This document shows positions 53,521-62,331 of a DNA stretch of 64,000 bases, one piece after another. Where the stretch lies: positions 1-64,000 of the forward strand of contig NZ_JAMQAW010000003.1 of assembly GCF_023701525.1 (NCBI RefSeq), given 5' to 3'. Origin of the DNA: Streptomyces albipurpureus. Lineage in GTDB: Bacteria > Actinomycetota > Actinomycetes > Streptomycetales > Streptomycetaceae. A program made the translations under genes and the position numbers. Position 1 is the first letter of the stretch. Each line of letters begins with the position of its first letter. The notes below the pieces were generated by a model. It worked only from the letters and a program-made list of their open reading frames with translations, made no database searches and was not told the DNA's origin.

Positions 53521-53802
53521 GTGGCAGACGAAAAGGCGCCGATGGAGGCGAATGACGAGTTGCTTAAGGGGCTCGAGATCACTGAGGATGATCTTGAGTG
53601 CGCTAATGATGTGGCACGCTACACTACAATGTGTGGCACTTTTAGGGACACGGTCGTCCGATTCAAAGAGACGGATATCGACAGGCTGTACTCACGACCG
53701 GTCGCGGGCATCACCACTGAATTCAAATTCGCCGATGAGGCGGTGGAGGCCGAGCGCCGTGAGGCCGACATGACGGACGACCGAGGAGAGGAGAAGAAAT
53801 AG
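53521..53802 (+). CDS. Candidate RiPP precursor peptide (93 residues)
   Basis: GTG 53521 follows AGGGGAATC; ATG 53542 is an alternative. The N-terminal part is acidic and leader-like (VADEKAPMEANDELLKGLEI, TEDDLECANDVARY). The only two cysteines are C27 and C38, near a Thr-rich stretch (TTMCGTFRDTVVRF, residues 35-48). Aromatic-x-polar triads FRD (41-43) and YSR (57-59) could suit a cyclophane maturase. The C-terminus is very polar (ADMTDDRGEEKK), unlike a normal lanthipeptide core. It is followed by a perfect hairpin and then lanB, an arrangement common for precursor genes. Assignment rests on position, size and composition; no family is recognised. Confidence 0.45.
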   Translation: MADEKAPMEANDELLKGLEITEDDLECANDVARYTTMCGTFRDTVVRFKETDIDRLYSRPVAGITTEFKFADEAVEAERREADMTDDRGEEKK

Positions 53803-53880
53803 AAGACACCGGTAATTGGAGTGAGTGGCCGCAGGATCGTCGTCCACTTTCCATCCGAGGCCGGCGAAGTGCCGGAACTA

Positions 53881-53915
53881 TCAGTAGGCCGATCGTAACC
53901 AGATCGGCCTACTGA
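53881..53915 (+). terminator. Perfect 14-bp hairpin between precursor candidate and lanB
   Basis: TCAGTAGGCCGATC at 53881-53894 pairs with GATCGGCCTACTGA at 53902-53915 (7-base loop GTAACCA). Placed as a partial terminator that would make much more precursor mRNA than enzyme mRNA, as in many RiPP operons. Confidence 0.8.
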
Positions 53916-54178
53916 TTGCGAATATTGGTACGGCACGATGCCGATGTGTTTCTTCATCTACGACTGAACCCGATCTTGGATTGTGCTTGTATTGGCAATG
54001 CCGACTCGCCGACCCGATTATAGATCATCAAGGCAGCTTGGTAGCGGCGCGCAAACACCTATTCGGCCGCTGATATTTCGGTGGTGTTCAATGCTGATGA
54101 CGCTGAGATTTGGAACGGCTGCGCGAGGCGGACGCGAACCTCGATCGCGACGGTGCTTGCACGCTGATCTGACGGCGA

Positions 54179-57100
54179 ATGAGCTCTCGTTGGGTCCACG
54201 TGGTCGAGCCCGCTGAGTTCTTCGTCGCCCGCGTTCCGGCGCTGCCGTTCTCCACGCTGACCGATTGGTCGGCCGGTGTGGAAGCGCCGGGGGCGGCCGC
54301 CGCCGAACTCGATGAAGCGCTGGCGCGCGATCGAGCGTTGCTGGGGTCACGATTGCAGGCCTTGTGTCGGCGTACTGATATCGCCCGTGCCCTATTCGAA
54401 GCGTCACCCGATCTGGTGCGCGCCACCACTGACGGCGGTGCGCCGCCACTCAGTGACGCTCCTGGCACGTTCCCTGCACGCGCACAGATCGCGCTGGTGC
54501 GGTATCTGTTCCGGATGGCGTCGCGGCCGACGCCGTTTGGCCTCTTCGCCGCCTGCGGCGCGGGGACGATCGAGCCGACGACGACGTCGCTGTCGATCCC
54601 GCCACGCGACCGTTGGCGCCAGAAAACGATGCTCGACGGCGCATATCTGGACGCTCTGCTGATGGCACTGTGCGACTCGCCCGTGCTGCGAGACCAGCTC
54701 ACGCTGCGACCGAACGAGACGATTACCCGCGTGTCCGGCAGGCTTAGGCTGCATAGGAGACGTCCCGCCGGAGACGATCGCCAGCACCAGACGATCGAGG
54801 TCAGGCCCACGCTCGAGTTGGAGCGTGCGCTGGATGCTGCGGGCCCGGGTGCATGTGTACCGGAGATTGCCTCCGCTGTGGCAGCCCCCAGGCCGATGAC
54901 GCCACGACAGCTCGACTTCGTGCGGGCACTTGTCAAGGAGCAGATCCTGGTCGCCGACCTCCAACTCCAGGTCACCGGGGCAATGCCGATGGACGCGCTG
55001 ATCGACGATCTGGAGAACGTCGGTGCCGGGCTCCCGACGGCCGGGGTCCTGCGCGCCGTGCGTGACGCGCTGGACCAGCTCGACGACATCGGCGGGCTTC
55101 AAGATCTGAAGAGTCACCATGGGATAAGGGACCAGCTCGCCCAGATTCGCGCTGTGGCTGCTCCGACGCAACCGTTCCACACAAGTCTGTCGCTCCCGCG
55201 CGGCGGCTTGAACCTGGCTCGCGCAACAGCGGCAGAAATTGAACACGGCGTGCGGCTGCTAGCGCGGATTGCACCCCCCTCAGCTCCCGATGAGCTCGTC
55301 AACTTCAAGCTGGCGTTCGCTGAGCGCTACGGCCGACGGGAGGTGCCACTCGCCGAGGCGCTGGATGATCGGATCGGCGTTGGTTTCGGCGTTCCGAGGC
55401 CAGAACGGGCGTCACTACTCGACGGACTGCTGCGCAACGATCGGCCAGTGGCGCCCCCGCCCTCCACGAGGCGCGACGCGGCGCTGCTCGAGATGGTTCT
55501 GCGCGCCGCCGAGTCGGGAAGCCACGAGGTGGAGCTCAAGCCGGCTGACATCGAGGCGCTTGCGGCCGAGTCGCCGCGTTCGGCTCCGGCAAGCTTCGCT
55601 GTGGTCGCCAGCCTGGCGAACACGACGGGCGGACCACGGATCCTCTTCAGCTCGTGTGCGGGCCCCTCCGGGCTCGGGGCGCTCGGCCGCTTCTGCCATG
55701 CCGATCGCGACCTCGCCGGTCTCGTTCAGCGCCACCTGCAGGTTGAGGCTGCCCTCGATCCCGATGCTGTGTTCGCCGAGATCGTCCACCTGAGCGGGAG
55801 CTCCGACATCAACTTCCTCGCCAGGCCGTTGCTACGCGAGTGGGAGATCGAATGGCTCGGCCGATCGGGCGCGGCGCCGGACCGGCGGCTATCGGTCGCA
55901 GACCTCCTTGTGTCGGTCCGTGACGATCGGGTCGAGTTGAGAGCGAAGAGTCTGGGTCGCCGAGTAGTCCCCCGCCTTACCTCGGCTCACAACTGGACAT
56001 CATCCCGCACCCTGCCGATCTACCGTTTTCTGTGCGCGCTCCAGGAGCAGGACAGCGCCAGCCTGCTGTACTGGGATTGGGGCCCCCTCTTCAGCACCGC
56101 CTTTCTTCCTCGGGTGAGGTGGGGCCGTGTGGTGCTATCGCGGGCTCGTTGGTTGCTGGCCTCATCAGAGCTGGATCCGGGCGAGCGCGAGCCGTGGCGT
56201 GCCGTACAGACGCTGCGCGCTATGCGCGGCCTGCCACGGTGGGTCGTGGCCGTCGAGGACGACAAGGAACTCGTGGTGGACTTCGACAATGTCCTCAGCG
56301 TGGATTCGTTCGCGCAGCTGTTGCGAAGCCGTGGCTGGACGATCGTCAAGGAGATGTTCCCCAGCCCGGATGAGTTGGTGGCACGAGGCGCAGACGGTGC
56401 CTATACCCATCAGCTGATCGTCCCGTTCATTGCCAAGGCCGCTACCGCGTCCGAGTCGGCACGTGCACGCGCCGTGGACTCGGGGGCGACATCTCCGCCT
56501 CCGCGGATCTTCGCCCCCTGCGGCGAATGGGTTGCGCTCGAGCTCAACTCGGGGATGGCGCTGGCTGATCGCCTCCTCCTGGAGATGGTTGCGCCACTGC
56601 TCGGTGCCTTGGCTGCGGACGGCACCACCGACTGTTGGTACTTCGCCCGGTTCAACGGGCGTTCACCCGGTATCGCGGTGCATGCCCATGGCAATCCCGA
56701 TGTGCTGGTGCCCGCCCTGCGGGGTCTGGCGGCCCAGGCCCTCGACGTCGGCATGGCCCGCGACGCAAGCTTCAGGACCCATGTCCAGCAGGCGGGCGTC
56801 GGCGAATCGGTCGTCGACCCGACCGCTGCGGGCCGACTGGCCCAGGCCGACTCGAACGCCGCGGTCGACCTGTTGTCGGTGCTCGGCGCGGACAATAGAC
56901 GCCAGGATGACCGCTGGCGAATCTGTCTGGTCGGCGTCGACCGGTGGTTGCGCGATGTCGGACTCGATCTTGACCAGCGGCTGGCCCATGCCAGGGCGAT
57001 GAGCCGTGCGCTCGCACGGGGGCAGCGGCTCGCTGACGGTGCGTCCCGGCGGCTGGGCGAACGCTTCCGCGCGGAGAGGCACACGCTTGGTCGATTGCTC

Positions 57101-57397
57101 GCGGCACCGCAGGAAAGCGATCCGCTCGCGCCATGTATGGCCATCCTGGACCGCCGCACGGCGGGGACGGCGTCGATCCTCGCACAGCCCGCCGACGCAG
57201 GGGATCCGACCCAGAATGTGCGCGCCCGGCAGGAGTTGCCTGCCTCGCTCGCGCGCGACTGGGTCAACCGCGTGATGCGCTCGCGCGACCGCGCCCACGA
57301 GTGGGCGATCTATGAGCTGCTCAGGCGTTTGTATGAGGCGTCGGTACACCTTCGATCAGCCTCGGCGCGTCCTGACCCGAAAGCCGCGCAGGGATGA
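54179..57397 (+). CDS. lanB: LanB-type lantibiotic dehydratase, full length
   Basis: 1072 residues. The N-terminal Lant_dehydr_N domain opens SSRWVHVVEPAEFFVARVPA, LPFSTLTDWSAG and includes RIALVRYLFRMASRPTPFGL-like text (ALVRYLFRMASRPTPFGLFA) near residues 108-127. The C-terminal SpaB_C elimination domain begins about residue 775 (GEWVALELNSGMALADRLLL, DGTTDCWYFARFNGRSPGIA). In class I systems this enzyme glutamylates Ser/Thr of the precursor using Glu-tRNA, then eliminates glutamate to give dehydroamino acids. It has the usual length of full LanB proteins (about 1000). A weak ribosome site (ACGGCGA) precedes ATG 54179. The next gene starts 4 bases after its stop. Confidence 0.92.
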   Translation: MSSRWVHVVEPAEFFVARVPALPFSTLTDWSAGVEAPGAAAAELDEALARDRALLGSRLQALCRRTDIARALFEASPDLVRATTDGGAPPLSDAPGTFPARAQIALVRYLFRMASRPTPFGLFAACGAGTIEPTTTSLSIPPRDRWRQKTMLDGAYLDALLMALCDSPVLRDQLTLRPNETITRVSGRLRLHRRRPAGDDRQHQTIEVRPTLELERALDAAGPGACVPEIASAVAAPRPMTPRQLDFVRALVKEQILVADLQLQVTGAMPMDALIDDLENVGAGLPTAGVLRAVRDALDQLDDIGGLQDLKSHHGIRDQLAQIRAVAAPTQPFHTSLSLPRGGLNLARATAAEIEHGVRLLARIAPPSAPDELVNFKLAFAERYGRREVPLAEALDDRIGVGFGVPRPERASLLDGLLRNDRPVAPPPSTRRDAALLEMVLRAAESGSHEVELKPADIEALAAESPRSAPASFAVVASLANTTGGPRILFSSCAGPSGLGALGRFCHADRDLAGLVQRHLQVEAALDPDAVFAEIVHLSGSSDINFLARPLLREWEIEWLGRSGAAPDRRLSVADLLVSVRDDRVELRAKSLGRRVVPRLTSAHNWTSSRTLPIYRFLCALQEQDSASLLYWDWGPLFSTAFLPRVRWGRVVLSRARWLLASSELDPGEREPWRAVQTLRAMRGLPRWVVAVEDDKELVVDFDNVLSVDSFAQLLRSRGWTIVKEMFPSPDELVARGADGAYTHQLIVPFIAKAATASESARARAVDSGATSPPPRIFAPCGEWVALELNSGMALADRLLLEMVAPLLGALAADGTTDCWYFARFNGRSPGIAVHAHGNPDVLVPALRGLAAQALDVGMARDASFRTHVQQAGVGESVVDPTAAGRLAQADSNAAVDLLSVLGADNRRQDDRWRICLVGVDRWLRDVGLDLDQRLAHARAMSRALARGQRLADGASRRLGERFRAERHTLGRLLAAPQESDPLAPCMAILDRRTAGTASILAQPADAGDPTQNVRARQELPASLARDWVNRVMRSRDRAHEWAIYELLRRLYEASVHLRSASARPDPKAAQG

Positions 57398-57401
57398 GTG
57401 G

Positions 57402-58421
57402 ATGACCCCTTACCCGGAGTCGACGCACGAGAGCGTCGCGACGCCGTCGGTTCCGACTCGCAAGCTTGCCGCGGCCGTGATGGAAAGCCTCACCGCGCCG
57501 AACCTGGAGCGGGTCGCAGCGCAGGCTGATATGCCCGTCGACGTGCTAGTGGCTGCCCGTGACGCCTTCATTTCAGGGGGAACCGCCGCGATCCACTGTC
57601 TGGACCGCCAGCAGCGATGGCTTCAGTACTCGATCTCAGTGGGTCCGGACGGTTGGCAGCGGATCGTGCGCAGCGACATCGGCACTCGGATCCTTGCGTG
57701 GCTTCGGGGCGGGCCCGGCCGGGGATTCTTCTACATGCACAAGCCGCCGGGGCTCAGGGTCAGGTTCTGCGGCGTCGACGGTCGGTGTGCCGACGTACTG
57801 GAGGAGGCAATGGACGTCTATGTGGCCGAGGCAACGATCACATCGTGGTCTGCCGGTCCGTACGACGCGGAGGTCATGCAGTTCGGCGGCGCCACCGGAC
57901 TGTCGTTGACTCACCGATGGTTCACCGCCGAGAGTCTCGCGGTACTCGAGCACCACCGCCTGCGCCTCGACGGCACCGCGCGGATAGGATCGGAGCTCTT
58001 CTCACTGCTGTTGATCGACCGTCTCCTCCGGCGCCTGTGTGACGATTGGGAGCGCTGGGACGTCTGGTGCAAGCTGGCGCTCACCGGGCGCCTGGTTGAC
58101 GACGCCGCCGGCGCGGTCGATCTGTCGCGCTCGCGAGCCATCCGCTTGCTGCTCTCCCACCAGGCCCGGATCCTCGGCGACGCCAGCGAGCCGGAGCGCA
58201 CGCTGTTTGCCCAGTACGACGCGGCTCTCGACGAGCTCTGTCCGGAGATTCAGGCCGCAGTGGACGCCGGTCGACTGCTATGGGGCTTGCGCGAGATCGT
58301 CCCGTTCTGGATGGTGTTCCACTGGAACCGGATGGCATTCGACTTCGAAACGCAGAAGCGGCTGGCGGCCACGGTTGCGGCCGCCCTGTCGCCGAAGCTC
58401 ACCCCTGAAGCCGTTGACTGA
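57402..58421 (+). CDS. Stand-alone thiopeptide-type (SpaB_C) biosynthesis protein
   Basis: A 339-residue protein from ATG 57402, 4 bases after lanB, behind AGGGATGAGTGG. Residues 1-75 carry a small helical part (RKLAAAVMESLTAPNLERVA, DMPVDVLVAARDAF). The remainder is a SpaB_C-like domain: DRQQRWLQYSISVGPDGWQR, GFFYMHKPPGLRVRFCG, ATITSWSAGPYDAEVMQFGG, LTHRWFTAESLAVLEHHRLR. Such proteins act as split glutamate-elimination domains or as thiopeptide cyclases. Because lanB already has its own SpaB_C, this one may do a second elimination, a different cyclisation or a scaffold role. Confidence 0.85.
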   Translation: MTPYPESTHESVATPSVPTRKLAAAVMESLTAPNLERVAAQADMPVDVLVAARDAFISGGTAAIHCLDRQQRWLQYSISVGPDGWQRIVRSDIGTRILAWLRGGPGRGFFYMHKPPGLRVRFCGVDGRCADVLEEAMDVYVAEATITSWSAGPYDAEVMQFGGATGLSLTHRWFTAESLAVLEHHRLRLDGTARIGSELFSLLLIDRLLRRLCDDWERWDVWCKLALTGRLVDDAAGAVDLSRSRAIRLLLSHQARILGDASEPERTLFAQYDAALDELCPEIQAAVDAGRLLWGLREIVPFWMVFHWNRMAFDFETQKRLAATVAAALSPKLTPEAVD

Positions 58422-58550
58422 CCAGCGGGTAGTAGCGGCGTGCCCGCAGCGCCGAGCCCTCCCCGGGCCGCCCACTCCCGCGCGGTAGAGTCACGCCCGT
58501 CGAGGGCGAAGAAGCGGGGCACCGACGGCCCGTGGATCTGATGCGACGAT

Positions 58551-59786
58551 TCACCCCCGGCCGTGGGGCTCGGCGACTCGCTGCTGGCGTGAAGGCGCTC
58601 GCCCACGAATGTGCCGGTGCGATTGCTCGCCCTCCCTCTCGAGCGCCTCCGCCATCACGTCCATCAAGGTCTTCACTCTTAGTCGGCAGGTCATCGTCTC
58701 GGTGCCGGTCACCGTTCCCAACTCGCTGAACTTGTTGCCCGGCGCGCCACCGCCACACAGCCCGAAATACTCACACTCGCGTGCGCACGCCGCCACCCCG
58801 ACGGCGAGGTCCTCATAAAGGGCAGAACCGGTTACGCGCTCGACGAACGTAGAAAAATCGTCCTCAGCCACGTGCGCCCAGGTGAAGCTCCGATACCGCG
58901 ATGTGGGCGCAATCGTGAGCAGCTCGGGTGAGAACGTCGAAACTCGACCGTTCACGTCGAAGTTCAGGATCGACCCGAGTGCGTTCTCCTCGTTCACAAA
59001 TCTGCAAGAGGTCGGCCGTAGAAGCAGATTCCGCGAATCGACGATCTCCCGGATCCTCACCTCTGGGTGAGTCTTCGTAAACTCGTAGAGAGTGGAGAAG
59101 AACTGGCGATACAACGCCGTCGCGTCATCACCGGCCAGCGTGGAGGTCAGATGCGCGCCCTCTACTTCCTCCACGTTGAAGCCGATGCTGGTGATCCCGC
59201 ACTCTTCGATCCACTCGCAGACCAAGTCGGGCCGCATGAGCGAATCAACACTCAGCACGGATGTCACCGAGAACTCGATCCCACTCTTGGCCAGCAGTTT
59301 GGCACCCGCCATGGCGCGGTTGAACGTACCGCGTCCGTGCCGGTCCTTCCGGTGCCGGTCGTGCAACTCGGCCGGCCCGTCAATGCTGAGACCGATGAGC
59401 ATGGTGTGCTCCCGCATGAACTCGCACCACGCCTCGGTGATCAACGTGCCATTGGTCTGAAACTGGTGAACGCACCGCACACCTCGGTCACTCAGCCGGG
59501 CGAACTCAGCAAACGCGGCCCTGTAGAACGAGCGCGGAACCACGAGCGGCTCACCGGCGTGCCACGCGACGTCGACAACCGGCGCAAACTCGGTGACACC
59601 GAAAAGGAACTGTACGATCGACCGCACCGACTCCATTGACATCCGCGTGCGATCCAGCCGCGCCGGCAGGTAGCAGTAATCGCAGTCAATGTTGCAGAAT
59701 GGGCTGGGCTGGACGATGACGGTCGACGTCGGTAGAACAACGGCGGGTCGGCGGCCTTGAATTCCGGACCACATAACTAGCCACAT
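58551..59786 (-). CDS. Radical SAM/SPASM peptide maturase, GrrM/OscB-like
   Basis: About 411 residues from ATG 59786 (ATG 59774 and 59828 are alternatives). The 4Fe-4S cluster motif CNIDCDYCYLPARL has C31, C35 and C38. Further GrrM hallmarks are VAWHAGEPLVVPRSFYRAAF, HQFQTNGTLITEAWCEFM, GLSIDGPAELHDRHRKDRHG and GTFNRAM. The SPASM end is CARECEYFGLCGGGAPGNKF, TETMTCRLRVKTLMDVMAEA, supplying auxiliary-cluster cysteines. GrrM/OscB enzymes make aromatic-to-beta-carbon crosslinks (cyclophanes) in peptides. No separate Grr-type precursor is visible, so it may act on the same precursor as LanB. First gene after the convergent point with 57402-58421. Confidence 0.9.
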   Translation of the reverse strand: MWLVMWSGIQGRRPAVVLPTSTVIVQPSPFCNIDCDYCYLPARLDRTRMSMESVRSIVQFLFGVTEFAPVVDVAWHAGEPLVVPRSFYRAAFAEFARLSDRGVRCVHQFQTNGTLITEAWCEFMREHTMLIGLSIDGPAELHDRHRKDRHGRGTFNRAMAGAKLLAKSGIEFSVTSVLSVDSLMRPDLVCEWIEECGITSIGFNVEEVEGAHLTSTLAGDDATALYRQFFSTLYEFTKTHPEVRIREIVDSRNLLLRPTSCRFVNEENALGSILNFDVNGRVSTFSPELLTIAPTSRYRSFTWAHVAEDDFSTFVERVTGSALYEDLAVGVAACARECEYFGLCGGGAPGNKFSELGTVTGTETMTCRLRVKTLMDVMAEALEREGEQSHRHIRGRAPSRQQRVAEPHGRG

Positions 59787-59930
59787 CCCCTCACGATGCT
59801 GAGCGGAGCCAGACAAACGCTGCAGCACTTTGATCGAGGGCTATCTGATTCGATAGCGTGTACAAGGACGTCTGATGATTTCCGGCCGCCACGATCTGCA
59901 CAACCGGCAGCGGGCGCGTCGATCCGGCGG

Positions 59931-60719
59931 TCAGGCCGGCTCCAGCACACCTACAGGCCAGCTACCGAGCCAGTAGGCGACGATCGACGGAAGCCTCGCG
60001 TCCAGCGTCGAGCCGTCGTGCACGAGCAGCTCTGTCGGCGCGACGTAGGCCTGCCCCGGTTCGAGCACCACCGAGTAACAGCGCAGACGTTCACCGTTCG
60101 CCACGAACGCTCGCACGTCGTCGGTATGCGGGAGATGCTCGTCCGGCCTACCTAGACTGCGACAGATGTGACACGCACTCGGGCTGGCGAACAGAAGCGC
60201 CCTACTCCCGGGTCCGAGGTTGACGGTGAGGCGCCGACGACTAGCAGCTCGGGTGCGCATTGGCATTTGGTCCCAGTTGTCGACGTGGAGCCCTAATCGT
60301 TTGCCACTGGGACGGCGTTCAGTGGTGGTGAGCTGCCCTGGGGCGTCGAGGCGGATGGCGAGGAACGCGCCGTCACCGAGCGGGCTGAGATTTTGCCGAG
60401 CCAGCTGTCGCACGGACTGGAGCGTGTCGTCAGAACTCCACCATTGCCTGATCTGGTCCGGACCGCCGGTCGGGAAGGTGTCTTTGATGTAGGCGCGGGC
60501 TTCGTTCAGCCCGGCTGGAGCACGCACGAACTCGATCGCCTCCGAGTGGAGTGTTCCGCAAGCCGACAACGGGAGTTCGGAGAAGTCGATCTTGATCCAC
60601 GCCCCGTCCGGCACGACCGCGCCCGCCTCATAACGCTCGTCATTGTCAGCAACCCGCCGCACGCTGTCCGCGATGCGGGCGGTGACGGCCGGGACCTTAG
60701 CCAGCACCGGGTGTTTCAT
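59931..60719 (-). CDS. Putative Fe(II)/2-oxoglutarate oxygenase, RiPP tailoring
   Basis: A 262-residue protein. A cupin-like facial triad is readable: H145 and D147 in RLGLHVDNWDQMP, and H234 in VAPTELLVHDGSTLDAR, with R242 placed to bind 2-oxoglutarate. The strand RRRLTVNLGPGSRALLFASP and the end PSIVAYWLGSWPVGVLEPA fit a double-stranded beta-helix. This would hydroxylate a peptide residue, such as Asp or Asn, or do another oxidation. Family placement is by motif only. It lies between LanC and the radical SAM gene on the same strand, 144 bases upstream of the latter. Confidence 0.65.
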   Translation of the reverse strand: MKHPVLAKVPAVTARIADSVRRVADNDERYEAGAVVPDGAWIKIDFSELPLSACGTLHSEAIEFVRAPAGLNEARAYIKDTFPTGGPDQIRQWWSSDDTLQSVRQLARQNLSPLGDGAFLAIRLDAPGQLTTTERRPSGKRLGLHVDNWDQMPMRTRAASRRRLTVNLGPGSRALLFASPSACHICRSLGRPDEHLPHTDDVRAFVANGERLRCYSVVLEPGQAYVAPTELLVHDGSTLDARLPSIVAYWLGSWPVGVLEPA

Positions 60720-61077
60720 GCGGTTTTTCTATCACTTCTGGTGGTTACAGTAGGCTCACGCCACGCCCTTCTCTCACGCTCGCTGGCCTAGACCGCGACC
60801 CAGTGGGACCTCGTCACCCCAGACGATCCGGGACCAATGCGATCCCACACTCGCCGAGCTGCTCGACCGAGCCACCCGAAAGCTCGTGCCGGCCGAACCT
60901 GGCTACCCCCGTCTGGTCCGAGGTGTCCGGGCCGCTCAACCCCAGAGGCGAAACCTCATGTTGAACCTGACCCTGCGGGCGCGGGGGCTGAACCGCGCTG
61001 GGTTCCGTAGAGGCTCCGTCCGGTGGAAGGATAGAGCCGTGTCACGTGCGAGTAAGTGGCCGGCGGAGGCTCGTGCC
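60720..61077. other. Gap between lanC and the oxygenase gene
   Basis: About 358 bases. On the plus strand PTLAELLDRATRKLVPAEPG (60849-60908) looks like a gene scrap. On the minus strand a promoter for the oxygenase could lie in the A/T-richer 60720-60755. I found no convincing precursor peptide here. Confidence 0.35.
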
Positions 61078-62331
61078 CTACTCGAAGATCGGCGAGGCCA
61101 GTAGCGTCCGGTCCCACGATGGTGGCATCGCGGTGGCCGCGGCAAGCAAGGCCAATGCCACTCCGGTCGCGCCGGTCAGCAGTGATGAGCCGTCGCCGTC
61201 CCACGGATCTGGCTTGGGATACCCGGCGAAGTCGCCGCCACCGGGCTCGTGAAAGTCGAAAGTGCGCATGAACCAGAACCGAGCCCCTTCGCCAATCTGC
61301 CCGTCACCAGTCGCTTGCCACATCCGGTTGAACACGTGGGCCAGGCCTGCGCTGCCGTGGCACAGCCACGCGTCGGTGACGCCCGTGTCCTCAGGCGCGC
61401 GGACAGCGGCGGCTCGCGCCAGCACGGTCGCCTCGGCCTCCCAGGCCGTCACGCCCAGAGCCCGTGCCGCGACCAGTACCGCCATCGCCGCGCCCGCATC
61501 GCCGTAGCACCACGCGGTGCGTGCCGGTACGGTGGATCCGTCGGTGTTCAGCCAGTACGGGAGCCGCGACGGGGAGGTGTCGTCCAGACGCTGCGCGAGC
61601 AACCAATCGACGGCTCCAGACACCATCACAGCAGCCTGAGGTCTAGCCACCCCGGCCGCGGCCGACAGCGCCAGGACCGCCAGCACGCCGGGCACCCCGT
61701 GGGCCACCCCCAGGTTGTGATGGCCGTCGGGGCTCTGCCTGCGTTGGTGATCCCGCAGCAGCTCGGGTCCGGTGTGCCACGTCACGCCCTCGGGTGTGTG
61801 GATCGCAAGCTCGCCCAGCTGCCTCACCACCTCTTCGAGGCATTCGCGTGCCCCCGGTGTCGGCAAGCATTGGAGCGCGTACACACCGTACCCAGCGAGG
61901 CCGGATACGAGATCGAAGGGCGCGCACCAGGGCGAGCGCGCGAGCCGCGTCAGGAGCGCGCGATTGATGTGCGTTGTCGGGTCGAGAGACTTCGCCTCGA
62001 GCCCCAGCAGGTGCGTTACGTGCGAGGCGGCCCATCCCACGCCTGCGACGCCCGCGAACAGCCCGGCCCTCGGCCGGACCCGGAGCCCCGCCATCGCACG
62101 CCGGAGCCACGTTCGGGCGCGCTCAGCGGCCGCGGCATCGTCGAGCGCCAACGCAAGGTAGGCGTTGAGAACAGCGAAACCTGCCGCACCGTCGCACAGC
62201 GAGGGGCCGACGTCGGCGGGGGGAAGCGCCTCCACCGCTTCGGCGACCTCGACCGCGACGGTGACGGCCTTCGCCGCCGCCGGTCCTGATAGCAGCGCGG
62301 TCCAGCGTCCCGGCTCGACGGGCCGGATCAC
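61078..62331 (-). CDS. lanC: LanC-type lanthionine cyclase
   Basis: A 417-residue alpha/alpha toroid protein. Signature segments: GPSLCDGAAGFAVLNAYLAL, FAGVAGVGWAASHVTHLLGL, VSGLAGYGVYALQCL, HHNLGVAHGVPGVLAVLALS (H211), ARTAWCYGDAGAAMAVL (C275), DAWLCHGSAGLAHVFNRMWQ (C324, H325), GASSLLTGATGVALALLAA-like text. C275, C324 and H325 are the zinc ligands and all are present. It should add Cys thiols to dehydroamino acids made by LanB, giving (methyl)lanthionine. Its start overlaps the stop of the MBL gene (ATGA, 62328-62331), so the two are translationally coupled. Confidence 0.93.
   Translation of the reverse strand: MIRPVEPGRWTALLSGPAAAKAVTVAVEVAEAVEALPPADVGPSLCDGAAGFAVLNAYLALALDDAAAAERARTWLRRAMAGLRVRPRAGLFAGVAGVGWAASHVTHLLGLEAKSLDPTTHINRALLTRLARSPWCAPFDLVSGLAGYGVYALQCLPTPGARECLEEVVRQLGELAIHTPEGVTWHTGPELLRDHQRRQSPDGHHNLGVAHGVPGVLAVLALSAAAGVARPQAAVMVSGAVDWLLAQRLDDTSPSRLPYWLNTDGSTVPARTAWCYGDAGAAMAVLVAARALGVTAWEAEATVLARAAAVRAPEDTGVTDAWLCHGSAGLAHVFNRMWQATGDGQIGEGARFWFMRTFDFHEPGGGDFAGYPKPDPWDGDGSSLLTGATGVALALLAAATAMPPSWDRTLLASPIFE

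Noticed and set aside
59791..59901. A 36-codon GTG ORF between the oxygenase and radical SAM genes, ending FVWLRSAS, as a possible cyclophane precursor
   Set aside because: No ribosome site before GTG 59901, mixed third-position bias and a start overlapping unsuitable context; the aromatic end alone is not enough.
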